Notes: generated from the sequence alone by a model not told the origin. Positions 1 through 8,632 are shown, counted from the stretch's first letter. The stretch: DNA of 64,000 nucleotides from Maricaulis sp047308265 (GCF_047308265.1 NZ_JBKQWY010000005.1:124001-188000), one strand, 5' to 3'. Program-made: numbers and translations.

Positions 1-1172
1 CGTGTGCGCTTGCCTCGTGCGGCATGGACAAGCTGGACCGGTAAATCCGGGCTGGCTGTGCGCAGGACACTCGCCACCATATCGCCGCCCTGATTGGCTT
101 CGGCGATCACCCGGTCGGCCTGCCACGCCTCGAACAGGGCGGCACAGCGCTGCGCCCACTGGTCCGGTCGGGCCGGGCCAAAACTCCCGTCTTCCAGAAC
201 AACCGCCCGGCGATGAACCCCCTCACCCCAGGCGCCCGCGACAATCAGACCGCATTCAGCGGCCCTCTCGCCTGAGGAGGCCGGCGGGTCCACAGCCACG
301 ACGATGCGATCATAGGCGGCCGGGATATCTCCGGCGCGGGCGCGTTCCATGTCCGACCTCTGCCACAGGGCATCGGGTGGATCATCGATAAGCTCCCCCA
401 GCAATTCCTGTCGGGCGAGATGGGTCTGCCCATAGGCCGTATCGAGCATCTGGGTGAAACCATCTGCCAGATTGTGCGTATTCATCTGTGTCGACTGGTG
501 GGTGACCGCCACATCGGGGGCCTTCACCAGACGTTTGAGCACCGGAATGGGGCGCGGCGTTGTGGTCAGCAGGATTTGCGGGCTCTCGCCCAGACGCACA
601 CCCATGCGGAGAATATCCAGCGTCGCCTGGGGTTTCGGCCAGGCCGCAAACTCATCGCCCCATCCGATGTCGAATTGCGGTCCGCGCAGACCGTCCGGGT
701 CCTCGGCGGAGAAGACCTGGGCTACCTCGCCCCCGGGCCAGACCAGGCGCTTGCGCGACACCTCATAGCGCGGCGCATATCCGTTCCAGTCGAGACTCAT
801 CAGCCCGGACGGACCATCAATCATCACTTCGCGCGTGTCGGAAAAGGTCGGCCCGACCAGGGCAATCCGGTCAATCCGGCCCTGGGCGATCCGGCTCTTG
901 ATCCACTCCGCTCCGGTGCGGGTCTTGCCCGCTCCCCGACCGCCCAACATGAGCCATATATTCCAGGGCGGTTCCGGCTCGACCTGCCCGCCATGGCACC
1001 AGTGTATCCAGCTCTCCAGGTAGATCCGGCACTGTGCAGCATCCATCCGGGCCAGCCAGCGCGCCCGTTCGCAAGGCTCCAGCCAGGCGATCGAGACGGC
1101 GTTCGAGTTCCGCCCGGGGATCTCCCCAGCGCGGACGTTCACCCGGGTCGGGTGATGTATCTTTCGGGCCAT
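1..1172 (-). CDS. Phage/GTA-type terminase large subunit (C-terminus off window)
   Basis: Reading the minus strand from the ATG at 1172 gives about 390 residues open to the window edge. A Walker A motif, LGGRGAGKTRTGAEW, lies about 70 residues in. It is followed by typical packaging-ATPase segments: IALVGPTFSDTREVM, the acidic motif FDIGWGDEFAAW and the coupling-type motif LLTTTPRPI. The later stretch IVVAVDPPASS looks like the start of the nuclease domain. This is the TerL that cuts and pumps DNA into proheads. The ancestry call rests on resemblance to the RcGTA gene 2 family; the flanking host genes fit a resident GTA better than a fresh prophage. Alternative starts are GTG 1136 and ATG 1046. 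The 5' part overlaps the preceding gene out of frame. Confidence 0.85.
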   Translation of the reverse strand, partial: MARKIHHPTRVNVRAGEIPGRNSNAVSIAWLEPCERARWLARMDAAQCRIYLESWIHWCHGGQVEPEPPWNIWLMLGGRGAGKTRTGAEWIKSRIAQGRIDRIALVGPTFSDTREVMIDGPSGLMSLDWNGYAPRYEVSRKRLVWPGGEVAQVFSAEDPDGLRGPQFDIGWGDEFAAWPKPQATLDILRMGVRLGESPQILLTTTPRPIPVLKRLVKAPDVAVTHQSTQMNTHNLADGFTQMLDTAYGQTHLARQELLGELIDDPPDALWQRSDMERARAGDIPAAYDRIVVAVDPPASSGERAAECGLIVAGAWGEGVHRRAVVLEDGSFGPARPDQWAQRCAALFEAWQADRVIAEANQGGDMVASVLRTASPDLPVQLVHAARGKRT

Positions 1173-1509
1173 GCATGTGTTTCTCCAGCTCGCGGCGGGT
1201 CCTGATCTGGGCCGACAGGGATTGGGCAATCTGACGCGCACCGCTCCAGTCACCCTTGAGCGCATGGGCCCGCGCGATCAGGAAAAAGCGCAGCCAGCTT
1301 TCATCCACGCCCGGTCCGAGCCCTTTGAGCGCCGCCTGACGCAGGTTTCGAAACCGGGTGCTCACAGCCCCCGGTGACACGCCCTGGCTGCGGGCAATAT
1401 CGCGGACGGGTTCGCCCTTGAGACTTCGCAGCCATAACCCGGCCCACTCCGCCTCGCTCAGCCGCGCCCGCTGGGGCGGGGCCGTGTTCGTTTCCAATTC
1501 ATCGACCAT
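871..1509 (-). CDS. Terminase small subunit-like HTH protein, overlaps terL
   Basis: The first ~65 residues carry a helix-turn-helix of the type used to bind packaging sites (SLKGEPVRDIARSQGVSPGA). A helical segment and a charged amphipathic helix near residues 128-143 (RAELERRLDRLAGAL) could serve oligomerisation. It sits directly upstream of terL, the usual place of terS (RcGTA gene 1). After about residue 150 the sequence is simply the terL region read in another frame and looks non-native, so the real protein probably ends near residue 150 or the reading frame has been disturbed. No in-frame stop occurs before 871. Function is inferred from position and the HTH. Confidence 0.6.
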   Translation of the reverse strand: MVDELETNTAPPQRARLSEAEWAGLWLRSLKGEPVRDIARSQGVSPGAVSTRFRNLRQAALKGLGPGVDESWLRFFLIARAHALKGDWSGARQIAQSLSAQIRTRRELEKHMHGPKDTSPDPGERPRWGDPRAELERRLDRLAGALRTGALAGPDGCCTVPDLPGELDTLVPWRAGRAGTALEYMAHVGRSGSGQDPHRSGVDQEPDRPGPD

Positions 1510-1648
1510 GCCCGAACTCTACCCCGCAACCGTACGGTGGGGATTGTTTGCGAGACAAAATGCTCAAGCCTTTGGGAGGATTGAGTCGATCTGTCCGAAG
1601 GGCGGGGATGAGCGGTTGTGGGCGCGCCCTAACACCCGGGGAGACCGG

Positions 1649-2098
1649 TCAGTCGGCCTCGCCGGGCCATTCGACAATGTGCTCATTCCAGTCGATGTCG
1701 TCGAGATCGGCGCCCTCCACGACCATGTTTTTCACCGACATTCCGGCTTCATGGGTGGAATTGGGATCGCCGGTGACCAGCGGATGCCAGTCGAACAGGT
1801 CCTTGCCCTCGCTGATGAGCCGGTAGGCACAGGTTTTGGGTATCCAGGGCAATTGGGGGATGGTGCGCGCCGTGAGGATCACGCAATCGGGTACAATGCG
1901 CTTGCGCTGCTCATAGTTACCGCAGCGACAGGTGGAGCCGTCGAACAATTCGCAGGCCACATCAGTGTCGAGCCGAAGCCCGGTATCTTCGTCTTCCAGC
2001 TTGATAAGACAACACTTTCCGCAACCATCACACAGGCTCTCCCACTCCTCGCGGGACATTTCCGAAAGGGTTTTCACTTTCCAGAAAGGTAAGGACAT
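1649..2098 (-). CDS. UPF0260 / YcgN-type cysteine-cluster protein
   Basis: A 149-residue soluble protein with the conserved start FWKVKTLSEMSREEWESLCDG (shown in part) and a cysteine array CDGCGKCC near residues 24-31. More cysteines follow (CELF, CRCGNY, DCV, TCAYR). This spacing matches the UPF0260/YkgJ zinc- or iron-binding family, whose biochemical role is not established. It is complete at normal family length. It is transcribed away from the peptidoglycan synthase gene, with which it shares a short divergent promoter region. Confidence 0.9.
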   Translation of the reverse strand: MSLPFWKVKTLSEMSREEWESLCDGCGKCCLIKLEDEDTGLRLDTDVACELFDGSTCRCGNYEQRKRIVPDCVILTARTIPQLPWIPKTCAYRLISEGKDLFDWHPLVTGDPNSTHEAGMSVKNMVVEGADLDDIDWNEHIVEWPGEAD

Positions 2099-2191
2099 GG
2101 ATATCGCCTGAATTCCGCCGTGATTTCACGAGTAAAGGAAACGACCTCTAAGCCCGGGACGAAACAATTGGAAGCCTTTCGAGCGGACCAC

Positions 2192-4144
2192 ATGGCCGAA
2201 CGTGATCGGCGCGAAAGCCGTAAACGCCTGATTTTCTGGGGCGGCATCACGACGACCACGGCTGCATTGCTGATCAGCGCCATCTGGTTCTGGCACTGGG
2301 CCTTCCATGATCTGCCGACCGCTCCGGACGATGCGGCCAGCCTGTGGTCAACCCGGCGCGACCCTTCTGTCACGCTGCAGGACCGTCAGGGCGAAGTGCT
2401 GGCCGTGCGCGGTCCGCTCTATGCCCCGGCAGTGGCGCTCGACAGCCTGCCCGAGCATACCGTGCTCGCTTTTCTGGCCATCGAGGATCGGCGCTTCTAC
2501 GAACATGACGGCATTGATCGTCGTGGCATTGCCCGGGCCCTGTGGCGAAACTTCCGCGCCGGCCAGACCGTGCAGGGCGGCTCGACCATCACCATGCAGC
2601 TGGTGAAAAACCTGATCTTGACCCCGGAACGCTCCATCCGGCGCAAGCTGCAGGAAATGCGTCTCGCCCGGGCGCTGGAACGCAATCTGACCAAGACCGA
2701 AATCCTGGAACTCTATCTCAACCGGATCTATCTGGGCGCCAATGCCTATGGCATCGAAGCAGCGGCCCGGCGCTATTTTGACAAATCAGCCAGCGAGCTG
2801 ACCCTGGCCGAAAGCGCGCTTCTGGCGGCCCTGCCCAAAGCCCCCAGCCGTCTTGACCCCACAGCCAATCTTGCCGCAGCCCAGCAGCGCGCCGCACGTG
2901 TGATCGCCGCCATGGCCGATGCCGGCTACATCACCGAGGCCGAGGCCATCGGCGCCCTGGCCCTGCCCGCCGAACCCGTGCCCGGCACTATTATTCCCGC
3001 TGTGGCCAGCCGCTATGGTCATGTTTTTGACTATGCTATCGCCGAGGCACGCCGCCTGGTCCCCGAGGACATCCCCGATCTGGTGATCCGCACGACGATT
3101 GATCGCGAGATGCTGGAAGAGGGGCAGGCCGTGCTCAATGCCTTCATCGCGGAGGAAGGCGAGACATCCCAGGTCAGTGAAGGCGCGATTGTGGTGCTTG
3201 AACCCGATGGCGCCATCCGGTCCATGGTGGGCGGCCGGGAATATGTGGACAGCCAGTTCAACCGCGCCGTCCAGGCACAACGACAACCCGGCTCCGCGTT
3301 CAAACCGATCGTCTTTGCCGCAGCGGTGGAAGCCGGCGCCGATCCCTCGATGGCCGTCTGGGACGAGCCGGTCGATCTGGAAGGCTGGTCGCCACAGAAC
3401 TTCTCGGGCAATTACAGAGGCCTGATCACGCTTCAGGATGCGCTCAAACGGTCCATCAACACCGTGGCCGCGCAGATTGCCGACGAGATCGGAATTCCCG
3501 CTGTCATTGATATGGGGCGTCGCATGGGTATTCGCTCTGACCTGCCCAACCTGCCCGCTCTGGCTCTGGGGGCGGGTGAGGTCAATCTGCTCGAACTGAC
3601 CGGCGCCTATGCCACCATCGCCAATGAGGGCGAGCGTCAACGTCCTTATCTGGTGCTCTCGGTGTCCAACAGCCTGGGCGATGAGCTGTACAGGCATTCC
3701 GAAACCGCGCCCGTGCGCGCCATGTCCGTCGAGACGGCGCATGCCATGTCCACCATGATGCAGGATGTCATCCTGTCCGGTACGGGTCGACGAGCCGCCT
3801 TGTCCGATCGTCAGGTGGCCGGCAAGACCGGCACCAGCCAGTCATTTCGCGATGCCTGGTTTATCGGATTTACCGCCGACTACACCGCCGGGGTCTGGGT
3901 CGGCAATGATGACGACAGCCCGATGAACGAGGTGACCGGCGGCGGGCTGCCCGCGCGCATCTGGCAGGACTACATGACCCGCATCCATGCCGACCGTCCG
4001 GCTCGCGCCCTGTCGGCCAATGCGCCGCGCGTGCGCACTGAACGTGAAGATCGGCTCGCCGCGTTTTATTCCGAACTGTCGGGCCTGTTTTCCGACGTGC
4101 TGGAGGATGGCGCCACAGTGGATGACCCCTCGATGGACCGCTGA
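2192..4144 (+). CDS. Bifunctional penicillin-binding protein, PBP1A family
   Basis: A class A PBP that polymerises and cross-links peptidoglycan in the periplasm. From the ATG at 2192 there is a short basic cytoplasmic tail and one membrane anchor (residues ~15-37). The glycosyltransferase domain follows, with catalytic E98 in AIEDRRFYEHDG and the motif GGSTITMQLVKNL. The transpeptidase domain has SxxK as GSAFKP (S368), SxN as SIN and KTGTS. The GTG at 2120 is an in-frame alternative that would add 24 residues but leaves only 21 nt to the divergent gene. The 3' end overlaps the convergent ion-channel gene by 79 nt. Length of 650 residues is short for PBP1A and lacks the OB-domain insert. Confidence 0.9.
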   Translation: MAERDRRESRKRLIFWGGITTTTAALLISAIWFWHWAFHDLPTAPDDAASLWSTRRDPSVTLQDRQGEVLAVRGPLYAPAVALDSLPEHTVLAFLAIEDRRFYEHDGIDRRGIARALWRNFRAGQTVQGGSTITMQLVKNLILTPERSIRRKLQEMRLARALERNLTKTEILELYLNRIYLGANAYGIEAAARRYFDKSASELTLAESALLAALPKAPSRLDPTANLAAAQQRAARVIAAMADAGYITEAEAIGALALPAEPVPGTIIPAVASRYGHVFDYAIAEARRLVPEDIPDLVIRTTIDREMLEEGQAVLNAFIAEEGETSQVSEGAIVVLEPDGAIRSMVGGREYVDSQFNRAVQAQRQPGSAFKPIVFAAAVEAGADPSMAVWDEPVDLEGWSPQNFSGNYRGLITLQDALKRSINTVAAQIADEIGIPAVIDMGRRMGIRSDLPNLPALALGAGEVNLLELTGAYATIANEGERQRPYLVLSVSNSLGDELYRHSETAPVRAMSVETAHAMSTMMQDVILSGTGRRAALSDRQVAGKTGTSQSFRDAWFIGFTADYTAGVWVGNDDDSPMNEVTGGGLPARIWQDYMTRIHADRPARALSANAPRVRTEREDRLAAFYSELSGLFSDVLEDGATVDDPSMDR

Positions 4145-4971
4145 AGCAGCGCCTTCATCTCGGCAATTTCCGATTTGAGATCAGCAATCTCGCGATGAAT
4201 GATCGCGCGGTCAGCTTCCGCTTCGGCTTCGCGCTCTTCCTCATCGTCAAAATGCTTGGCCTGAAGACTGTCGACAATAATGGCGATGAACAGGTTGAGG
4301 ACGGCAAAACTCGTCAGGACGATGAACACAAGGAAGAAGAGCCAGGCCCAGGGATGGTGTGCGCGCACCGGATTTTGAACTTCCGTGGCCCAGCCTTCCA
4401 GCGTCATGACCTGGAACAGGGTGATGGCACTTTCCCCGAGCGTCCCGAAAATATCCGGATTGGACACGCCGAACAGCTTCACGGCCATCACGGATGAGAC
4501 ATAGAAGATCAGGGCCAGAACAGCGATGATCGCGCCCATGCCCGGAATCGCATTGAGCAGGGCTTCGACCACATTGCGCATTTGCGGCATGACGGAGAAC
4601 AGGCGGAAGGCGCGCAGAATGCGCAAGGCCCGCAGGACCGAGAAGCCGCCGGCATCCGGCAGGATGGACACCGCGATCACGATCAGATCGAACCAGTTCC
4701 AGCCCGAATAGAAGAAGCGATGGCGGTAAGCGATGATTTTTATAAGAATTTCAATCACAAAGATCGTCACAACGACCTTGTCGACCATGGGCATGATGAC
4801 ATGGAACCAGGCCCCGTCATAGGGGTAGGTTTCCAGACCCAGCGTAATCGCGTTGATCACGATCAAGGTCATGATCGTGTTGCGGAATATGGTGCCTTCG
4901 ATGAAGGTCGTCAGATGAGCGGTCAGACCGGTCTCCGCACGCATGCCGTCCCCTTTCCCATTGAAATTCAC
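4066..4971 (-). CDS. Voltage-gated cation channel, BacNav/CavMr-like
   Basis: A 301-residue single-domain six-helix channel subunit that should assemble as a tetramer in the inner membrane. S1 spans about 28-47, S2 56-80 and S3 92-105. S4 has four arginines at three-residue spacing (R114, R117, R120, R123). S5 is about 131-165, the pore helix and filter TLEGWATEV begin at T190, and S6 is about 208-235. The C-terminal tail (243-278) is an acidic coiled coil, as in NaChBac/NavMs. The filter has Gly where sodium channels of this family have Ser (TLESW). Sodium versus calcium selectivity therefore cannot be assigned from sequence. The last 26 codons overlap the end of the PBP gene. Confidence 0.88.
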   Translation of the reverse strand: MNFNGKGDGMRAETGLTAHLTTFIEGTIFRNTIMTLIVINAITLGLETYPYDGAWFHVIMPMVDKVVVTIFVIEILIKIIAYRHRFFYSGWNWFDLIVIAVSILPDAGGFSVLRALRILRAFRLFSVMPQMRNVVEALLNAIPGMGAIIAVLALIFYVSSVMAVKLFGVSNPDIFGTLGESAITLFQVMTLEGWATEVQNPVRAHHPWAWLFFLVFIVLTSFAVLNLFIAIIVDSLQAKHFDDEEEREAEAEADRAIIHREIADLKSEIAEMKALLQRSIEGSSTVAPSSSTSENRPDSSE

Positions 4972-5053
4972 GGCCTTCTCGTATCGCCCGGTCTGTCAAC
5001 TTGCAACTCGCAATGGAAGGGATTGTTAAAGCCTGACGCGTCTTATCACTGTT

Positions 5054-5458
5054 ATGAAACAGGTTTGCGGATTTTTGGGGCTATGTGCGACGCTGGTGGC
5101 AACAGCGCCAGTTGAGGCCCGTGATGATGTCTTGCCCGGCTGGACACGGCATGGATCCGTCTATGACCGGCAGCCCCTTCCCCAATCCCGTCCGGGCGAT
5201 TGTGCGCTGGTGTGCAATGGCGATGCCCGGTGTCAGTCCTGGGTGCATGTCCGGCCCGGCCTGGAAGGGCCCGAGGCGATGTGCCTTTTGCTGTCCACAA
5301 CACCGACCGCAGTCCGCGCCCCGGGTCGAACCACCGGACTGGCGCAATCCATCGTGATTCAGATCGAACTGGCCGCCGAACGTCCTCCCAATGAGCAGGA
5401 GATCGAGGCCTTACGGGCAAGCATACGTCCGGCAGACCGGCCACCCCAGCGTCAGTGA
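5054..5458 (+). CDS. Small secreted PAN/apple-like domain protein
   Basis: 134 residues with a signal peptide (MKQVCGFLGLCATLVATAPVEA) followed by a compact cysteine-containing domain (DCALVCNGDARCQSWVHV then MCLLL). The pattern Cys-x3-Cys-x5-Cys-xxW with a later Cys resembles the PAN_4/apple fold, which mediates protein or sugar binding. The role is unknown. The tail is charged and proline-rich. It stands alone between the divergent channel gene and the DUF2336 gene. Confidence 0.6.
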   Translation: MKQVCGFLGLCATLVATAPVEARDDVLPGWTRHGSVYDRQPLPQSRPGDCALVCNGDARCQSWVHVRPGLEGPEAMCLLLSTTPTAVRAPGRTTGLAQSIVIQIELAAERPPNEQEIEALRASIRPADRPPQRQ

Positions 5459-5594
5459 CCGCACTCAGCCCGCGTATTTTCGGCCAATGCGAACAATTTG
5501 AAACATTGCTCCTACCGGTTTTTAACAGGCCCTCACCTAGTGTGGTCGGCAGGAGACACGGGATAATCCCGGCCCGGATCGGATAAGGTGGACA

Positions 5595-6677
5595 ATGGCT
5601 GTCATCACACGACTGAATCAACTGGAGGATCTGGCTCGGGAAAAATCCAGTGAACGACGTCGCGCGCTGTTGCGGGAAGTGACGGATCTGTTTTTCGAAA
5701 CCCCGCCGGAAGAAGGCCAGGCCGCCGCAACCGAATTCGAGAATGTCCTGACGCTTCTGGCCGAACAAACCGCCGAGGAAGCCCGCCAGGAATTGTCCGA
5801 GCGTTTTGCCGACAGCCCCATGGCACCCCACGGACTCGTATTAAAGCTCGCCCAGGACGCTATCCAGGTTGCCGCGCCCATCCTCACCCGATCCTCCGTG
5901 CTCAGCGAGCAGGATCTGGTCAGCCTCGCGGATTCGGTGGACCAGTCCCATCTACAGGCCATCTCCAAGCGCGACACCGTGCCCGAACAGGTCTCGGCCC
6001 GGATCGTCCAGCGCGGCGATGACCACACCCTGGCCACGCTGGTGCGCAATGAAGGCGCCCAGCTGTCCCGGGAAAGCTTTGAAACCGTGACCGAACGCGC
6101 AGAACGCTCGCCGGTGATCCAGGGCCCGCTGGTGGAGCGCTCCGATACGCCAACCGATCTTTTGTCTGATCTGATGCTGACGGTTGAAAACCGCCTGCGC
6201 GAACGGATCCTGGAACGGTTCAGCGAGGTTGACCCGGCCGAGCTGGAAGTGGCCATGGCCAAGTCGCATGACCGTCTCGCCTCCCGCATGAAGGACGACA
6301 AGGCCCTGGCCGAGGCGGAAAAATTCATTCGCACCAAGGCGGTCCGCAAACAGCTGGACGGCAATCTTCTGGTGCGCCTGCTGCGCGACAAGGAGTATCT
6401 CAAATTCCAGGTCGGTTTTGCCGAGATGGCGGATATCGATGTCACAGCGGCCCGGCGAGCCATTGACCAGCCGAGCATTGATCCCCTGGCCCTGATCTGC
6501 AAGGCCGCCGGATTTGAGAAAGCCCTGTTTGTGACCCTCGCCATCCTGCGGCATGAAAACGCCCAGGACGCGTTCAAGGACGCCAAGGCCCTGGGCAGCC
6601 TCTATGATGCGGTGGATGCGGGGGATGCCGACCGGGCGCTGCGCTTCTATCGCATGCGTAAACAGATGGCCGCCTGA
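5595..6677 (+). CDS. DUF2336 domain protein
   Basis: A 360-residue, all-helical soluble protein typical of the alphaproteobacterial DUF2336 family. It has an N-terminal LEDLAREKSSERRRALLREV segment, then heat-like repeats rich in Leu/Glu/Arg (for example DSVDQSHLQAISKRDTVPE and LATLVRNEGAQLS). No catalytic motif is visible. Members are often near motility or signalling genes, but the function is not known. The start fits: the ATG follows a purine stretch (ATAAGGTGGACA). It appears monocistronic. Confidence 0.85.
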   Translation: MAVITRLNQLEDLAREKSSERRRALLREVTDLFFETPPEEGQAAATEFENVLTLLAEQTAEEARQELSERFADSPMAPHGLVLKLAQDAIQVAAPILTRSSVLSEQDLVSLADSVDQSHLQAISKRDTVPEQVSARIVQRGDDHTLATLVRNEGAQLSRESFETVTERAERSPVIQGPLVERSDTPTDLLSDLMLTVENRLRERILERFSEVDPAELEVAMAKSHDRLASRMKDDKALAEAEKFIRTKAVRKQLDGNLLVRLLRDKEYLKFQVGFAEMADIDVTAARRAIDQPSIDPLALICKAAGFEKALFVTLAILRHENAQDAFKDAKALGSLYDAVDAGDADRALRFYRMRKQMAA

Positions 6678-6689
6678 CCCGCGCACCCG

Positions 6690-7403
6690 CTAGCGATAAT
6701 TCGCAAACTCCGCTTCGATCAGTCGTGGATCATCCAGCCATTTGGCTTCGATGGCCTTGGCGGCCGGGTCCGGGAAGATATAACGCTGACCCGTTTCCAT
6801 CCCGGCGAGAATAGCCTCGACGACGCTTTGTGGTGTCGCCAGCTCGATCTCGACTCCCTTGTTCATGTCCGTATCAATGGGACCGGGATACACACCGAAC
6901 GCGGCGATCCCGTGATCGGCAAGCTCGGTGACCAGGCTTTGATGCGCCATGAAGAGCGCCGCCTTGGACGCACAATAATTGGCCAGACCGGGCATGCCCC
7001 CAAAGGCGCAGATGGAGAGGATATTGGTTACAAAACCCGGTGCGTTACGAGCCAGCACAGGGCAGAGGCTGCGGATCAGCTCGACCGGGCCGAAATAATT
7101 CACCGCCATTTCCTGCTCGAAATCACCCGGCCGGGCATCCAGAATGCCGCCGCGCAGATTGATCGCGGCATTATTGATCAGCCCGGTCAGATCCGGCATC
7201 AGCAGCGGCAGATCGCCAAACCTGTCAGGTTGCGACACATCCAGTTCCACAGGCTGAACCCGCTCGTCCGCAAAGGGAGACGCCTCCACCCGACGCATGC
7301 CGGCGTAAACGCGGTTAGCGCCGCGCGCCAGCAATCCCTCGACCAGGACCTGACCCAGCCCGCGATTGGCCCCGGTGACCAGAACCGTCTGCCCCTCAAT
7401 CAT
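6690..7403 (-). CDS. Short-chain dehydrogenase/reductase
   Basis: A 237-residue classical SDR. The nucleotide-binding motif TGANRGLGQ is at residues ~10-18, followed by NNAAI and the catalytic YCASK, with the serine in LSICAFGG and the loop YPGPIDTDM. The start at 7403 is preferred over the upstream in-frame codon because a GGGAGGG ribosome-binding site lies 6 nt before it. It follows the LysR gene on the same strand after 114 nt, so it may be a target or co-transcribed. The substrate cannot be told. Confidence 0.85.
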   Translation of the reverse strand: MIEGQTVLVTGANRGLGQVLVEGLLARGANRVYAGMRRVEASPFADERVQPVELDVSQPDRFGDLPLLMPDLTGLINNAAINLRGGILDARPGDFEQEMAVNYFGPVELIRSLCPVLARNAPGFVTNILSICAFGGMPGLANYCASKAALFMAHQSLVTELADHGIAAFGVYPGPIDTDMNKGVEIELATPQSVVEAILAGMETGQRYIFPDPAAKAIEAKWLDDPRLIEAEFANYR

Positions 7404-7517
7404 GATCGGCCCTCCCGCCTTGCAAAATGGTAGCGCTAAACAGCAAGCCACAACGCGCAGATAAAGGCCAGTGGGCGGATCGGGCCATGCGATAATTTTG
7501 CCGTGATCGGGTGCGGC

Positions 7518-8438
7518 TCAATCGCCGGTCACGTCGCGGATCAGGCCGGGCAGATGCTGACGCGCCAGGTCGATCACACATTTGAGCCGCGAAATCTGTT
7601 CGGAGCCGGGCCGGTAGGTCAGATAGAGCGGGCGCCAGTGAGATTCCCATTCCGGCAAGACCCGGACCAGACGTCCCGCCTCCCGCGCCTCGCGCACCAG
7701 CAGGTCGGGAAGCCAGGCAATACCCTGCCCCTGTTCCGCCAAGCGTTGGAGGATAATGAAACTGCGCACCGCAACCGGGCCCGAGACCTGGACTGTTTCG
7801 GATACACCCTCGCCCCCCGGGGATGTCAGAAGCCAGCCTACGCGCGTGTCCGGGGCAGAAAAGACCAGGCAGGTCTCATTGGCCAGATCCGCGGGCTGTT
7901 TGAGATCGGCCAGCCCGGGATAATCGGGCGAGGCCACCAGAACCCGACGGTAGGCGCCCAGCTCGCGGGCGACCAGGCGATCATCCTGGACTTCCTGGAT
8001 GCGAAAAGCGAGGTCAAACGCCCCCGACTGCATGTCCTCCCAGTCATACGACACGCGCATGGTCAGCCGCAGATCGGGATAGGCCGCGCGTACGATGGGA
8101 AAAAAGGCATCAGCGACAAAACCACCGAATTCTGGCGTGGCGGCGATATGGACCGTGCCATCCGTTCGCCCGGTCTGATCCAGCGCCTCATCAAACAGGC
8201 GCTCGCCCTCGGCAAGCAGGGACTGGATGCGGGGCAAGAGCCGTTCTCCCTCCGCCGTCAGCCTCACCGAGCGCGACTGGCGCAGGACCAGGACCACGCC
8301 CAGCCGGGCCTCCAGCTGGCTGACATGTTTGGACACAGCCGACTTGGCCAGCCCCAGCGCATCAGCCGCCGCCGTAATGGAGCCATGCCGCGCCACGGCC
8401 TGGATACTGACAAGTTCCGCATGATTTATCGTTCTCAT
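7518..8438 (-). CDS. LysR-family transcriptional regulator
   Basis: 306 residues with an N-terminal winged HTH (VARHGSITAAADALGLAKSA, then VSKHVSQLEARLGVVL) and a periplasmic-binding-like effector domain. It is divergent from the SDR gene starting at 8633, the normal LysR arrangement for a regulator and its target. A palindrome (AGAAC-N5-GTTCT) lies just upstream of its start and could be its operator. The inducer is unknown. Confidence 0.9.
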   Translation of the reverse strand: MRTINHAELVSIQAVARHGSITAAADALGLAKSAVSKHVSQLEARLGVVLVLRQSRSVRLTAEGERLLPRIQSLLAEGERLFDEALDQTGRTDGTVHIAATPEFGGFVADAFFPIVRAAYPDLRLTMRVSYDWEDMQSGAFDLAFRIQEVQDDRLVARELGAYRRVLVASPDYPGLADLKQPADLANETCLVFSAPDTRVGWLLTSPGGEGVSETVQVSGPVAVRSFIILQRLAEQGQGIAWLPDLLVREAREAGRLVRVLPEWESHWRPLYLTYRPGSEQISRLKCVIDLARQHLPGLIRDVTGD

Positions 8439-8442
8439 TTTC

Positions 8443-8457
8443 AGAACCCAACGTTCT
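8443..8457. promoter_or_regulatory. Palindrome in LysR/SDR divergent region
   Basis: AGAAC-CCAAC-GTTCT is a perfect 5-bp inverted repeat with a 5-nt spacer, located 5 nt outside the LysR start codon. A second GTTCTCA copy overlaps the start codon at 8431-8437. Position and symmetry fit an autoregulatory LysR operator; this is inference. Confidence 0.4.
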
Positions 8458-8632
8458 CAATCATCCCATTGTTCGACATTTCTGATCGATTACCTGTCTC
8501 ACCGCAAGGGAGATGACAGACCGCCTCCCCACCCCAGCGGAGCGAGACGCGATGAAATGGACCTTCATTTCCAAACGCAAATCCCGCACGGACACAGACA
8601 CACCCCGTGCGGCCAACAAGGATGAAAACCTC

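Noticed and set aside
2120..2191. Upstream GTG as start of the PBP gene
   Set aside because: No Shine-Dalgarno sequence and only 21 nt to the divergent gene; the ATG at 2192 keeps the membrane anchor. Kept as an alternative.
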